From assembly GCA_016783425.1 (NCBI GenBank), contig JADHWP010000004.1, positions 1-34,701 on the forward strand: a DNA stretch of 34,701 nucleotides. The letters run 5' to 3'. This DNA comes from Candidatus Shapirobacteria bacterium (GTDB lineage Bacteria > Patescibacteriota > Microgenomatia > UBA12405 > BS750m-G30). The position numbers and the translations under genes were made by a program. The notes below the pieces were generated by a model. The model did no database searches, was not told the origin of the DNA, and saw nothing but the letters and a program-made list of their open reading frames with translations. Shown here piece after piece: positions 9,101 to 15,596 of the stretch (position 1 is its first letter; each line of letters starts with the position of its first letter).

Positions 9101-9423
9101 GCCCTTACTCTTTAGTTACACAACAGCCGTTGGGAGGAAAAACTCGAATGGGTGGACAAAGGTTTGGGGAAATGGAAGTTTGGGCTCTTGAAGCCCACCG
9201 GGCGGCTTATGCTTTGCAGGAAATGTTGACCATTAAGTCTGATGATATCGAAGGAAGAGCAGGGGCTTTTCAGGCTATTATTAAAGGCCAGGAAATCCCC
9301 GCTCCCACTTTGCCGGAATCTTTTAAGGTTTTAGTTCGTGAGCTGGCGGGCCTAGGGGTGTCGGTTACTCCCACCAGAGTAGTAGCCCAACCAGCCGAAG
9401 AAGTTAATGGGGAAGAGGAATAA
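6172..9423 (+). CDS. rpoB: RNA polymerase subunit beta
   Basis: Catalytic-core subunit of RNA polymerase, 1083 aa compared with 1342 in E. coli, consistent with lack of lineage-specific insertions. Conserved blocks: [28 protein letters not shown] (from residue 424; most bacteria have IETPEG), [24 protein letters not shown] (from residue 845) and the C-terminal [21 protein letters not shown]-type region ([16 protein letters not shown]). The rifampicin pocket (residues 379-400) differs at contact positions: Ser381, Leu394 and Thr399 stand where E. coli has Gln513, His526 and Ser531. A weak AGGA lies 13 nt before ATG. The stop shares one base with the rpoC start (TAATG). rplJ/rplL, the usual upstream neighbours, are not in this window. 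Confidence 0.99.
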   Translation: MSKFKRIYWGQELKLPPARSLIEVQKQSWQWFLTQGLKDIFVSLSPIIDYTGNNWEIRFKDLEFGAPVITPARAREKGLTYSLPLTIKVTLSNKRTGNVIEEDVFVREIPTMTPEGTFIIDGVERGMVNQLVRSPGVYFTADDDLATGKLLYQAEIRPLRGSWLEFLVGKKGVIYARIDRRRKFPATIILKCLGLVGEKELVKKFSGFIKPTLEADSCKTREEAYLEFYRKMRPGEPLVLENAINLFKNIFFSLDNYEIGRVGRYKANKRLGLSFPVDDQRYWVLVPQDIIKTIEYLIRLEKGEETRLDDIDHLGNRRLRSVGEILSQTILHRAAARFERGVKERMSLASTKEKVRPSQLLNFQPFLSALLSFFKTSPLSSILDQTNPLSELDLLRKITVIGPGGISRERATFSIRDIHSSQYGRVCPIRSPEGVNIGLMTYLSLFARVNEYGFLETPYRKTKLTKQGQNTRVKITDEIVYLSADDEADYYITHAGVVKDSQGYIKPDWVPARFQGEFLEVAKDKIQLADYSPQQVLGLSGALIPFVAHDETNRALMGSNMQCQAVPLANPEAPIVGTGMEEIASLAMNRMLLAQAAGKVVFVDAQKIVVKPDKLQAQVEDEVEIKDGKHVYHLFKYRKTSPNETCYNQRPVVGMGQRVKKGSLLADGPATENGELALGKNLVIAYACIEGLGFEDSIVVSDRLVKEDVLTSVHISEYEARVVDTKLGPEELTKDIPGVAETDLARLTEEGIIMIGSEVTANDILVGKVEPKGEKELSAEERLLRAIFGEKAKDVKDTSRRVPHGEGGVVIGIRTLDREKGDQLDPGVNKIIKVSVAQLRKIREGDKIAGRHGNKGVVSRVLSEADMPRLKDGTPIDVIVSPLSVIARMNLGQTLEAHLGWAGKVLGEKYIVPPFEKLPEEIIVSLLEKSGFPTDGKTTLFDGKTGQPYQQSVAVGVAYILKLHHMAEDKVHARSTGPYSLVTQQPLGGKTRMGGQRFGEMEVWALEAHRAAYALQEMLTIKSDDIEGRAGAFQAIIKGQEIPAPTLPESFKVLVRELAGLGVSVTPTRVVAQPAEEVNGEEE

Positions 9424-12400
9424 TGGAGTTTGATAAAAATATAGTTGATTTTCGGGGTTTGCAAATAAAATTAGCCTCACCCGAGGAGATTTTTAACTGG
9501 TCGCACGGCGAGGTAACTAAGCCGGAGACGATTAATTATCGGACTTGGAGGCCGGAAAAGGATGGGTTATTTTGTGAGAAAATTTTTGGCCCGACTAAGG
9601 ATTATGAATGCTACTGCGGCAAATACCGGAAAATTAGGTTCAAGGGAATTATTTGCGAGAAATGCGGAGTGGAGGTTGCCTCTTCTCGAGTGCGTCGGGA
9701 AAGAATGGGCCATATTTCCCTGGTGGTGCCGGCGGTTCACGTTTGGTTTCTAAAAAATAATCCCCTGCCCCTAACTACGGTTTTAGGAATTTCCCAAAGA
9801 GAACTGGAGGCAATTATTTATTTTGCCCGCTATTTAGTAACGGCTATTTATCCGGACAAAGTGGGTAAAGCCTTAAATAATTTGAAAGCTGGAGCTAAGG
9901 AAAGGCTGGATGCTTTGAAAAAGGAACTTAAGGAAAAAACTACGGAGTTAAATGAGCAAGAGAAAAAAGAAAAAAGAGAGCTGAAGACCAAAATTAGAAA
10001 CCAGGACCAAAGATCAATTGCCAGTCAGGAAATTAGTGTTAACTTTAAGCAAAAAAAGAAAAGAATTGAAGAAGAGATTATTTTGGAAAGAGAGAGTTTA
10101 AAAGAACTTTATCGGATTTTGAGGGAAAAAGTAAAGAAACTGAAAGCCCACGATACTCTTTCTGAAGAAGAGCTTTTTCATTTTAGGGAATTAGGAGCAG
10201 ACGGATTTTTAAAGGTAGGGATGGGAGCAGAATCAATTTTGGAAATTTTAAAAGGTATTAACTTGAAAAAGATGGTTAAGGAGTTGCGAGGTCAGTTTAA
10301 AGCAACTTCCAGTCAGGCCAAAAAAAAGCAGCTGCTCAAAAAAATCAGGCTTGTTAACGGCATGGTTCAATCGGGAATTAACCCTGCCTGGATGATTTTG
10401 CAAACCCTGCCGGTAGTCCCCCCGGAATTGCGGCCCATGGTTCAACTAACTGGCGGCCGCTTTGCCACCTCCGATTTGAATGACTTATATCGGCGAGTAA
10501 TTAACCGCAATAATCGTCTAAAAAGATTAATTTCCCTGGGCGCTCCGGAAATAATTTTGCGCAACGAAAAAAGAATGCTTCAGGAAGCAGTTGATATGCT
10601 TATTGATGTGACCAAGGCCAGGCGCCGCGGCCAGGCAATCAGAAGACCTCCCCGGTCCTTATCTGATTTGCTTCGAGGCAAAAAAGGACGTTTTCGCAAA
10701 AATTTGCTGGGAAAACGAGTTGATTATTCCGGCCGAAGCGTAATTGTGGTTGGGCCTCAACTAAAGCTTAATGAGTGTGGTTTGCCGCGAGAAATTGCTT
10801 TGGAGATTTTTCGACCCTTTATTTTAAGAGAATTAATGCTTCGGGGTTTGGCCCCCAATATTAAAAGCGCCAAAAATTTACTTGACCACCGGATTGCGGA
10901 AGTTTACGAAATTTTAGAGGAAGTAGTCGAAGGCAAATTGATTTTTCTTAATCGCGCGCCCACTCTTCACAAGCTTTCTGTTCAGGCTTTTAAGCCGGTG
11001 TTAACTGATAGCCTGGCCATTCGCTTGCATCCCTGTGTTTGCAAGGGTTTTAACGCGGATTTTGATGGAGATCAAATGGGGGTTCATCTCCCCTTATCGT
11101 CTCAAGCTCAAAAAGAAGCTAAAAAGTTAATGATTTCTACCCGCAATTTACTCAAGCCGTCTGATGGCCGGCCGGTTAATACGCCTAGCAAGGAGATGGT
11201 GGTAGGCTGTTATTTTGCCACTTCAGTTCAGGAGAAAGACTTGCCCTTGCTTGAGCAAGGAAGAAAAGAAGTTTTAAAAAAGGTTTCTTGCTTTACTGAC
11301 GAGAACGAGGTGATTCGCTACTACGAAATGGGGGTTATTCATCTTCGGGCTTTAATTGGTTTTCGCCTTGAAAAAGGAGACTGGATTTTAACCACTCCGG
11401 GTCGGGTAATGTTTAATCTATTTCTGCCTAAGGGTTTTGATTATATTAATGAGGCGGTTGATAATCGCAAGGTGGGCGAAATTTTAATGAAGGCTTTCAG
11501 GAACTACTCTCGAAAAGAGATGGTAATTTTGATTGACAAGCTAAAGGATTTTGGTTTTTGGGGAATGAATTTATCGGGTATTTCTTTAAGTATTTTTGAC
11601 TGTGGTTTTGCCCCCAGGAAACAAGCAATTATTAAGGAGTCTGATCAAAAAGTAGCCATGATTGAAAAAAATTATCATGAGGGATTGATTACCGAAGGTG
11701 AAAAAGGTCAATTGGTTCGGGATATTTGGCTGGAAACTACGGAAGCAATTGCTTCTTCGATTTGGAGCTCTTTGCCTTTGGATTCTCCAATTAGAATTAT
11801 GGGGGGAGCTGGGGAAAAAAGAGCGAGTCCGGATCAAATTAAGCAAATTTCGGGAATGAGAGGTTTAGTAGTTGATCCCCTGGGGAACATTGTGGCGCTT
11901 CCTACTAAATCCAGTTTTCGGGAAGGGTTGTCAGTTTTTGAATATGTAACCGGAGCCAGGGGGTCAAGAAAGGGGTTAACTGATACCGCTTTAAAAACGG
12001 CTGATGCCGGTTATTTAACCAGAAGACTAGTTGATGCCTCTCATACTTGTTTGGTTCGGGAAGAAGATTGTGGGGCCCGAAAAGGGCTGCTTATCGAAAA
12101 TAAAGGTGGGCGAAAAGATAATTTCGAGGCGAGAATTAGTGGTCGGGTTTTGGCTCAGAAAATAGTTGATCCAAAAACTAATAAAGAATTAATTAAGGTG
12201 GGAGAAATTTTAGATGAGGAGAAAGTAGCTTTGATTCGGGATAAAGGGATAGAGTCTGTCCTAGTGCGTTCGCCCTTAAAATGTCGAACTGAGTATGGAG
12301 TTTGCCGCTACTGCTATGGTTGGGATTTGTCCAGCCGCCAATTGGTTTCCATCGGTACTCCGGTAGGAGTAGTTGCGGCCCAATCAATTGGGGAGCCGGG

Positions 12401-13160
12401 AACCCAATTGACTTTACGTACCAAGCATTCCGGAGGGGTTATTGGCTTGGACGTGACCCAGGGTTTGCCCCGGGTTCAAGAATTACTGGAAGCGAGAAAT
12501 CCTAAAGCTTCGGGGGCAATGAGTGAAATTAAAGGGAAGGTAAGTATTAAAAGAACAGACGCTGGTTGGCAAATAACAATTAGGGGTAGTAAAAACGGCA
12601 AAAAAGAGGAGGTTGATTATCTCCTTCCCCAATCAGCTCTTTTAAAAGTTAAAGATGGTCAAAAGGTTAGCAGGGGAACAGCTTTAAGCGCCGGGTCCTT
12701 AAGTATTAAAGATTTAATGAGGCTGCAAGGGCTGGAAAAGGCTCAACAATACTTGCTTGATCAAGTTCAAGGGGTTTATGAATCTCAAGGAATTGGGATT
12801 CATGACAAACATTTTGAAGTGATTATTAGAGAAATGAGTAGTCGGGTAAGAATTACGGCTTCAGGAGATACGGACTTTTTAGCAGGCAGTTATGTGGAGG
12901 AGCCGGTTTTAGCTCGAGAAAACCAGAGAATAAAAAAGAAAAAGGGCAGCCCCGCTAAGGGACGGCAAGAGATTTTGGGTTTGATTCAGGCGGCTTTAAC
13001 CACTGATTCCTGGTTATCGGCGGCTTCTTTTCAAGAAACTACCAATGTTTTAACCCAGGCGAGCTTATTGGGGCGGGAAGATCGATTGATTGGCTTAAAA
13101 GAAAATGTTATTATCGGTCGCTTGATTCCTACCACTAAAGAAAGAGTTAAAATTTCCTAG
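9423..13160 (+). CDS. rpoC: RNA polymerase subunit beta'
   Basis: Second large core subunit, 1245 aa. The N-terminal zinc ribbon has Cys63, Cys65, Cys78 and Cys81. The clamp region is Lys/Glu-rich coiled coil (about residues 160-245). The absolutely conserved Mg-binding loop NADFDGDQM is at residues 544-552. The trigger-loop/bridge region reads [13 protein letters not shown] and [22 protein letters not shown] second zinc site uses EEDCGARKG with [13 protein letters not shown]. It starts at the overlapped TAATG of rpoB, implying coupled translation and a fixed beta:beta' ratio. Nothing is missing from the catalytic core. Confidence 0.99.
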   Translation: MEFDKNIVDFRGLQIKLASPEEIFNWSHGEVTKPETINYRTWRPEKDGLFCEKIFGPTKDYECYCGKYRKIRFKGIICEKCGVEVASSRVRRERMGHISLVVPAVHVWFLKNNPLPLTTVLGISQRELEAIIYFARYLVTAIYPDKVGKALNNLKAGAKERLDALKKELKEKTTELNEQEKKEKRELKTKIRNQDQRSIASQEISVNFKQKKKRIEEEIILERESLKELYRILREKVKKLKAHDTLSEEELFHFRELGADGFLKVGMGAESILEILKGINLKKMVKELRGQFKATSSQAKKKQLLKKIRLVNGMVQSGINPAWMILQTLPVVPPELRPMVQLTGGRFATSDLNDLYRRVINRNNRLKRLISLGAPEIILRNEKRMLQEAVDMLIDVTKARRRGQAIRRPPRSLSDLLRGKKGRFRKNLLGKRVDYSGRSVIVVGPQLKLNECGLPREIALEIFRPFILRELMLRGLAPNIKSAKNLLDHRIAEVYEILEEVVEGKLIFLNRAPTLHKLSVQAFKPVLTDSLAIRLHPCVCKGFNADFDGDQMGVHLPLSSQAQKEAKKLMISTRNLLKPSDGRPVNTPSKEMVVGCYFATSVQEKDLPLLEQGRKEVLKKVSCFTDENEVIRYYEMGVIHLRALIGFRLEKGDWILTTPGRVMFNLFLPKGFDYINEAVDNRKVGEILMKAFRNYSRKEMVILIDKLKDFGFWGMNLSGISLSIFDCGFAPRKQAIIKESDQKVAMIEKNYHEGLITEGEKGQLVRDIWLETTEAIASSIWSSLPLDSPIRIMGGAGEKRASPDQIKQISGMRGLVVDPLGNIVALPTKSSFREGLSVFEYVTGARGSRKGLTDTALKTADAGYLTRRLVDASHTCLVREEDCGARKGLLIENKGGRKDNFEARISGRVLAQKIVDPKTNKELIKVGEILDEEKVALIRDKGIESVLVRSPLKCRTEYGVCRYCYGWDLSSRQLVSIGTPVGVVAAQSIGEPGTQLTLRTKHSGGVIGLDVTQGLPRVQELLEARNPKASGAMSEIKGKVSIKRTDAGWQITIRGSKNGKKEEVDYLLPQSALLKVKDGQKVSRGTALSAGSLSIKDLMRLQGLEKAQQYLLDQVQGVYESQGIGIHDKHFEVIIREMSSRVRITASGDTDFLAGSYVEEPVLARENQRIKKKKGSPAKGRQEILGLIQAALTTDSWLSAASFQETTNVLTQASLLGREDRLIGLKENVIIGRLIPTTKERVKIS

Positions 13161-13178
13161 CTAAGGCGGGTAAAAAAA

Positions 13179-13634
13179 ATGCCAACTTATAATCAACTTA
13201 GTAAAAAAGGTCGTCAGAAAGCTAAAAAGCAAATTAAAGGCCCAGCCTTGAGGGGGCTTTATAATAACTTGAAAAATAAAATGACCAAAATAGCTAATCC
13301 GCAAAAAAGGGGGGTGGTTACTTTGGTGAAAACCATGACTCCGGTAAAGCCTCACTCTGCTTTGCGGAAGGTAGCCAGAATTAAGTTATCTAATCGCCGG
13401 GAAGTAACGGTTTATATTCCCGGCATTGGCCACAATATTGCCGAGCACAGCGTAGTTTTAGTCAGGGGAGGAAAAGTGCGTGATTTACCCGGTATTCGCT
13501 ACCATTTAATTAGAGGTAAGTATGATGCGGGTGGAGTAGTTGATCGGAAGAAATCAAGAAGTAAATATGGAGTTAAAGCAGTGGGCGGCGGTGCGGGTGG
13601 CGAAAGCGAGCCGCCGGCGGTTGGTGAGGCTTAA
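13179..13634 (+). CDS. rpsL: 30S ribosomal protein S12
   Basis: S12 lies at the decoding centre and shapes accuracy. The 151-aa product starts [13 protein letters not shown] and keeps [38 protein letters not shown] and [11 protein letters not shown]. Compared with Thermus or E. coli S12 it has about 13 extra residues after GPAL ([16 protein letters not shown] before PQKRG) and a Gly-rich tail. The two lysines linked to streptomycin binding are replaced: Val56 stands at E. coli K43 (PVKPHSA for PKKPNSA; Met counted as 1) and Arg101 at K88. It follows rpoC by 18 nt and precedes rpsG by 3 nt. Confidence 0.98.
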   Translation: MPTYNQLSKKGRQKAKKQIKGPALRGLYNNLKNKMTKIANPQKRGVVTLVKTMTPVKPHSALRKVARIKLSNRREVTVYIPGIGHNIAEHSVVLVRGGKVRDLPGIRYHLIRGKYDAGGVVDRKKSRSKYGVKAVGGGAGGESEPPAVGEA

Positions 13635-13637
13635 AAG

Positions 13638-14117
13638 ATGAGCAGAAGAGGTAGGGCAAAAATCAAAAAAATTGCTCCGGATTTAGTATATAACCAAGTT
13701 TTAGTTGCTAAACTAATTAACCGGATAATGAAGGACGGGAAAAAACAAATTGCGGCTAAAAAGGTTTATCGGGCTTTCGATTTAGTTAAAGAGAAAACTA
13801 AAAAAGAACCTTTAGAAGTTTTTGAAAGAGCGCTGGATAATATCCGCCCGAAATTAGAAGTTCGTTCCCGGCGAGTAGGAGGAGCGGCTTATCAAGTGCC
13901 GCAGTTAGTCAGAGGAAGAAGGGCGGAGTTTTTAGCTCTGCGCTGGCTGGTGAATTTTGCCCGAAAGCGGGCAAATAAGGAGTACCATACTTTTGAAGAA
14001 AAACTGGCCGCCGAAATTATTGACGCTTATAACCGGGCCGGAGGAGCAATGAGCAAAAGAGGAGAAGTGGAAAAGATTGCCGAAGCCAATCGGGTCTTTG
14101 CCCACCTTAGGTGGTAG
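13638..14117 (+). CDS. rpsG: 30S ribosomal protein S7
   Basis: S7 nucleates assembly of the 30S head and contacts E-site tRNA and mRNA. The 159-aa product has the family's core: NRIMKDGKKQIAAKKVY, FERALDNIRPKLEVRSRRVGGAAYQVP and LRWLVNFARKR, ending in VFAHLRW. Length matches the usual 155-160 aa. Start ATG lies 3 nt after rpsL. In most bacteria fusA would follow directly; here a 1.48-kb island with a gene on the other strand intervenes, and transcription from rpoBC-rpsLG probably ends in it. Confidence 0.98.
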   Translation: MSRRGRAKIKKIAPDLVYNQVLVAKLINRIMKDGKKQIAAKKVYRAFDLVKEKTKKEPLEVFERALDNIRPKLEVRSRRVGGAAYQVPQLVRGRRAEFLALRWLVNFARKRANKEYHTFEEKLAAEIIDAYNRAGGAMSKRGEVEKIAEANRVFAHLRW

Positions 14118-14128
14118 ACATTTATCCA

Positions 14129-14233
14129 CTGACTCATCTTGTTCACGATCGAAAACAAAACGAGTCATTGCCTATGACCCATTGGCAAACCCAAAAATTA
14201 ACATGTATTGATACATGTTAATTTTTCCCACCC
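14129..14233. repeat. 105-bp direct repeat, copy A
   Basis: Matches copy B (15322-15426) over 105 bp without gaps, with 8 differences by my count, all of them transitions. Each copy contains an imperfect inverted repeat (in copy A TGACTCATCTTGTT at 14130-14143 against AACAAAACGAGTCA at 14154-14167, around a CGATCG centre) and a perfect 16-bp-arm palindrome. The two copies bracket the minus-strand gene. Confidence 0.93.
14193..14226. repeat. Perfect 34-bp palindrome within repeat copy A
   Basis: Arm AAAAATTAACATGTAT (14193-14208), spacer TG, then the exact reverse complement (14211-14226). The inner 28 bp can be read as 11-nt arms around ATTGAT, the layout of a Xer/dif site; the arm ACATGTTAATT matches the E. 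coli XerD arm TTATGTTAAAT at 8 of 11 positions. It could equally be an AT-rich bidirectional terminator between rpsG and the convergent methyltransferase gene. Confidence 0.85.
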
Positions 14234-14244
14234 GCGGGGATGAG

Positions 14245-14310
14245 ACATTCCCGAAATGTGAGAATTTACATTCCGGAAATGTTTTAGCGGCCGGGGCGTT
14301 TCCGAAGCGT
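14245..14310. repeat. Three tandem 15-nt hairpin units
   Basis: Units ACATTCCCGAAATGT (14245-14259), ACATTCCGGAAATGT (14268-14282) and GCGTTTCCGAAGCGT (14296-14310). The third differs in both arms (ACA to GCG on the left, TGT to CGT on the right), so the ability to pair is kept. Function is unknown. Confidence 0.6.
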
Positions 14311-14322
14311 TAAAGATTGGAA

Positions 14323-14350
14323 TGTTTTAATGTATCGATACATTAAAACA
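14323..14350. repeat. Perfect 28-bp palindrome
   Basis: 11-nt arms TGTTTTAATGT and ACATTAAAACA around ATCGAT. Its centre, ATGTATCGATACAT (14330-14343), differs by one base from ATGTATTGATACAT in the two long repeats, so the three belong to one motif family. Confidence 0.85.
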
Positions 14351-14351
14351 G

Positions 14352-14456
14352 TTTCAAAAGTCATCCTGATCCTGACTTTGCGTCGGGAGAAGAATTTAGC
14401 GAAGCTAGGTACAGTACTGCACCTAGCGAGGCGTAAATTAACACGGGATTTTGAAA
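14352..14456. repeat. Nested inverted repeats downstream of the methyltransferase gene
   Basis: Outer pair TTTCAAAA (14352-14359) with TTTTGAAA (14449-14456); middle pair AATTTA (14393-14398) with TAAATT (14434-14439); inner hairpin GCTAGGT (14404-14410) with ACCTAGC (14421-14427), with CAG/CTG also pairing inside the loop. The layers are concentric, which suggests one folded RNA or cruciform. No T-run follows on either strand, so it is not a plain terminator. Confidence 0.6.
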
Positions 14457-14474
14457 GTAGTTTTTGGTTAATTC

Positions 14475-15224
14475 TTACTCTGATTTTTTTGCAACCAAGA
14501 TTAAAACGTCATGAGCCCAGTCATGGGGGTTTGCCCTTAATTTATCGAAGTCAAAGCGGAGTGTATTCTCCATTAGTATTGAACGGATTACCCAACCCCT
14601 GCCGCTCATGGGTTCTTGCGTATTACCTGGAAGCGTTATATTTAAAAAAGGCGCTGTTTTATCATGTCTTATCTCTGTTTCAAGGTTTTGAATTACCTGC
14701 AAGCCTAATTTTGACATATCACCAGTGATAATAAAATGACCACCTGGTTTTAGGGCATCTGTAATAGCTCGAAGCAAAATAGTCCTTTTCTCTTTAGAAG
14801 TAACATCATCGGTATAAGCATTAAACATAGTTATTAAATCGAATTTGTCCTTGCCCAAGCTGGCTAAGGCCTGGGTGGGGTTTTTGGGAATAAATTTAAC
14901 CCCTGGTAGTTGATTTAGAGTATGTGGTTTCCCTCCGAAGAACCCTTCTGCTACTGTTAAAGATCTTGATTTCAATTGGTGAAAAACTACTGCTTCAGGG
15001 GCTGAGCTACCAACATCAAGACAACAGACATCTCCTGAAATGACTGATCGGTCTAGCCTGCCATCAATTACTAGTAATTCTAGTAATTCATATATCATTA
15101 ATGTTCTGTGAGCTGCGAGAGAGTTTTCACCAATCAGTCTTTTTGCTTCTTGTTTTATCGTCCCAGAGAAGGGAAATACTTTTCCTTCATCTGTTATAAC
15201 TTCAGCAGGGATAAAAAGTGACAT
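14475..15224 (-). CDS. SAM-dependent methyltransferase-like protein, inserted in the str operon
   Basis: A 249-aa protein with a Rossmann methyltransferase pattern: motif I VCCLDVGSSAPEA (Asp70, Gly72), an acidic-loop/motif IV stretch FDLITMFNAYTDD (residues 128-140) and LKPGGHFIITGD (158-169). The substrate is unknown; residues 1-60 are helical and may recognise it. It is the only clearly supported complete gene on the minus strand in the window and lies between rpsG and fusA, where most bacteria have nothing. It is bracketed by 105-bp direct repeats, which suggests acquisition as a unit. ATG 15224 gives the full motif set; the ribosome site is weak (AAGGA about 16 nt upstream). Family level is reasonably sure, function open (rRNA, protein or small-molecule methylation). 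Confidence 0.82.
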   Translation of the reverse strand: MSLFIPAEVITDEGKVFPFSGTIKQEAKRLIGENSLAAHRTLMIYELLELLVIDGRLDRSVISGDVCCLDVGSSAPEAVVFHQLKSRSLTVAEGFFGGKPHTLNQLPGVKFIPKNPTQALASLGKDKFDLITMFNAYTDDVTSKEKRTILLRAITDALKPGGHFIITGDMSKLGLQVIQNLETEIRHDKTAPFLNITLPGNTQEPMSGRGWVIRSILMENTLRFDFDKLRANPHDWAHDVLILVAKKSE

Positions 15225-15250
15225 AGTCTAATTTTACCAATCCTTGGCAG

Positions 15251-15256
15251 GTTATA
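15251..15256 (-). promoter_or_regulatory. Possible -10 element of the methyltransferase gene
   Basis: On the minus strand TATAAC lies 27 nt upstream of the ATG. No good -35 is visible at 16-18 nt spacing, so this is a weak call. Confidence 0.3.
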
Positions 15257-15277
15257 CAAATTTTAAAAAATCCTAAA

Positions 15278-15317
15278 GCGCCCCTGAGTCCGCCAGCTGG
15301 CGGACTACCTGGGGTGC
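15278..15317. repeat. 20-bp perfect palindrome inside a longer GC-rich hairpin
   Basis: The palindrome at 15287-15306 has arm AGTCCGCCAG. It is flanked by GCGCCCC (15278-15284) and GGGGTGC (15311-15317), which can pair with one G-U wobble to extend the stem. Its central 16 bp, TCCGCCAGCTGGCGGA (15289-15304), occurs again exactly inside map (29710-29725). Confidence 0.85.
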
Positions 15318-15321
15318 GGGG

Positions 15322-15426
15322 CTGACTCATCTTATTCACGATCGAAAACAAAATGAGTCATTGTCTATAACCCATCGGTAAGCCCAAAAATTAACATGTA
15401 TTGATACATGTTAATTTTTCTCACCC
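15322..15426. repeat. 105-bp direct repeat, copy B
   Basis: Same orientation and length as copy A (14129-14233), gap-free, with 8 transition differences. It lies between the divergent starts of the methyltransferase gene and fusA. Confidence 0.93.
15386..15419. repeat. Perfect 34-bp palindrome within repeat copy B
   Basis: Identical to the palindrome in copy A: arm AAAAATTAACATGTAT (15386-15401), TG, reverse complement (15404-15419). None of the 8 repeat differences falls in it, so it is the most conserved part of the repeat. Here it is upstream of both neighbouring genes, a position where a terminator would be unexpected. Confidence 0.85.
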
Positions 15427-15451
15427 CTAAAGAGGAGTTTACTTGAAAACA

Positions 15452-15491
15452 TCCCCCGAGGAGTCAAAGCCCACCTCGGGGGAGTTTTATT
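15452..15491 (+). terminator. GC-rich intrinsic terminator upstream of fusA
   Basis: TCCCCCGAGG (15452-15461) pairs perfectly with CCTCGGGGGA (15474-15483), 12-nt loop, followed by GTTTTATT. It probably stops read-through from the rpoBC-rpsLG transcript and isolates the fusA promoter. In an ancestral rpsLG-fusA-tuf operon it would not be needed. Confidence 0.75.
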
Positions 15492-15499
15492 GAGGCAGG

Positions 15500-15529
15500 T
15501 TGTATTTGTTGGGGCGGGCGTGTTATGAT
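15500..15529 (+). promoter_or_regulatory. Candidate extended -10 promoter for fusA
   Basis: TATGAT (15524-15529) preceded by TGT (TG at 15521-15522), an extended -10. The best -35 is only TTGTAT (15500-15505) with an 18-nt spacer. The position, just after a terminator and 67 nt before fusA, supports it. Confidence 0.5.
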
Positions 15530-15539
15530 TAGTTTCAAG

Positions 15540-15570
15540 TTAGCCCTTAAGTATGGGGGGCTAATATTTT
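15540..15570 (+). promoter_or_regulatory. Leader hairpin upstream of fusA
   Basis: TTAGCCC (15540-15546) pairs with GGGCTAA (15558-15564), followed by TATTTT. It has a terminator-like form with a weak T-run, and like the rpoB leader hairpin it lies between promoter and start codon. Attenuation is possible but unproven. Confidence 0.4.
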
Positions 15571-15596
15571 GTTAGAATAGGTAAAATAAAATATAA

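Larger units (their letters stand above)
14118..14474. other. Gene-free stretch: repeat copy A and dense stem-loop DNA
   Basis: No credible gene lies between rpsG and the stop of the minus-strand methyltransferase gene. The stretch holds direct-repeat copy A (14129-14233), a CCCGCGGG octamer palindrome (14231-14238), three tandem 15-nt hairpin units (14245-14310), a 28-bp perfect palindrome (14323-14350) and nested inverted repeats (14352-14456). The 132-aa plus-strand ORF crossing it is antisense to the methyltransferase and has no recognisable features. Confidence 0.75.
15225..15596. other. Gene-free stretch between methyltransferase and fusA
   Basis: A divergent intergenic region. From left to right it holds a possible -10 for the minus-strand gene, a GC-rich palindromic hairpin (15278-15317), repeat copy B (15322-15426), an intrinsic terminator (15452-15491), a fusA promoter candidate (to 15529) and a leader hairpin (15540-15570). 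No small ORF with recognisable features was seen. Confidence 0.75.

Noticed and set aside
14330-14728. A 132-aa plus-strand ORF starting in the 28-bp palindrome
   Set aside because: It runs antisense through the methyltransferase gene, has no recognisable domain and reads through inverted repeats; the minus-strand frame carries clear methyltransferase motifs.
14129-15426. The two long repeats as a CRISPR array or a classical IS element
   Set aside because: Only two copies 1.2 kb apart, no spacers, no terminal inverted repeats around a transposase and no transposase gene.
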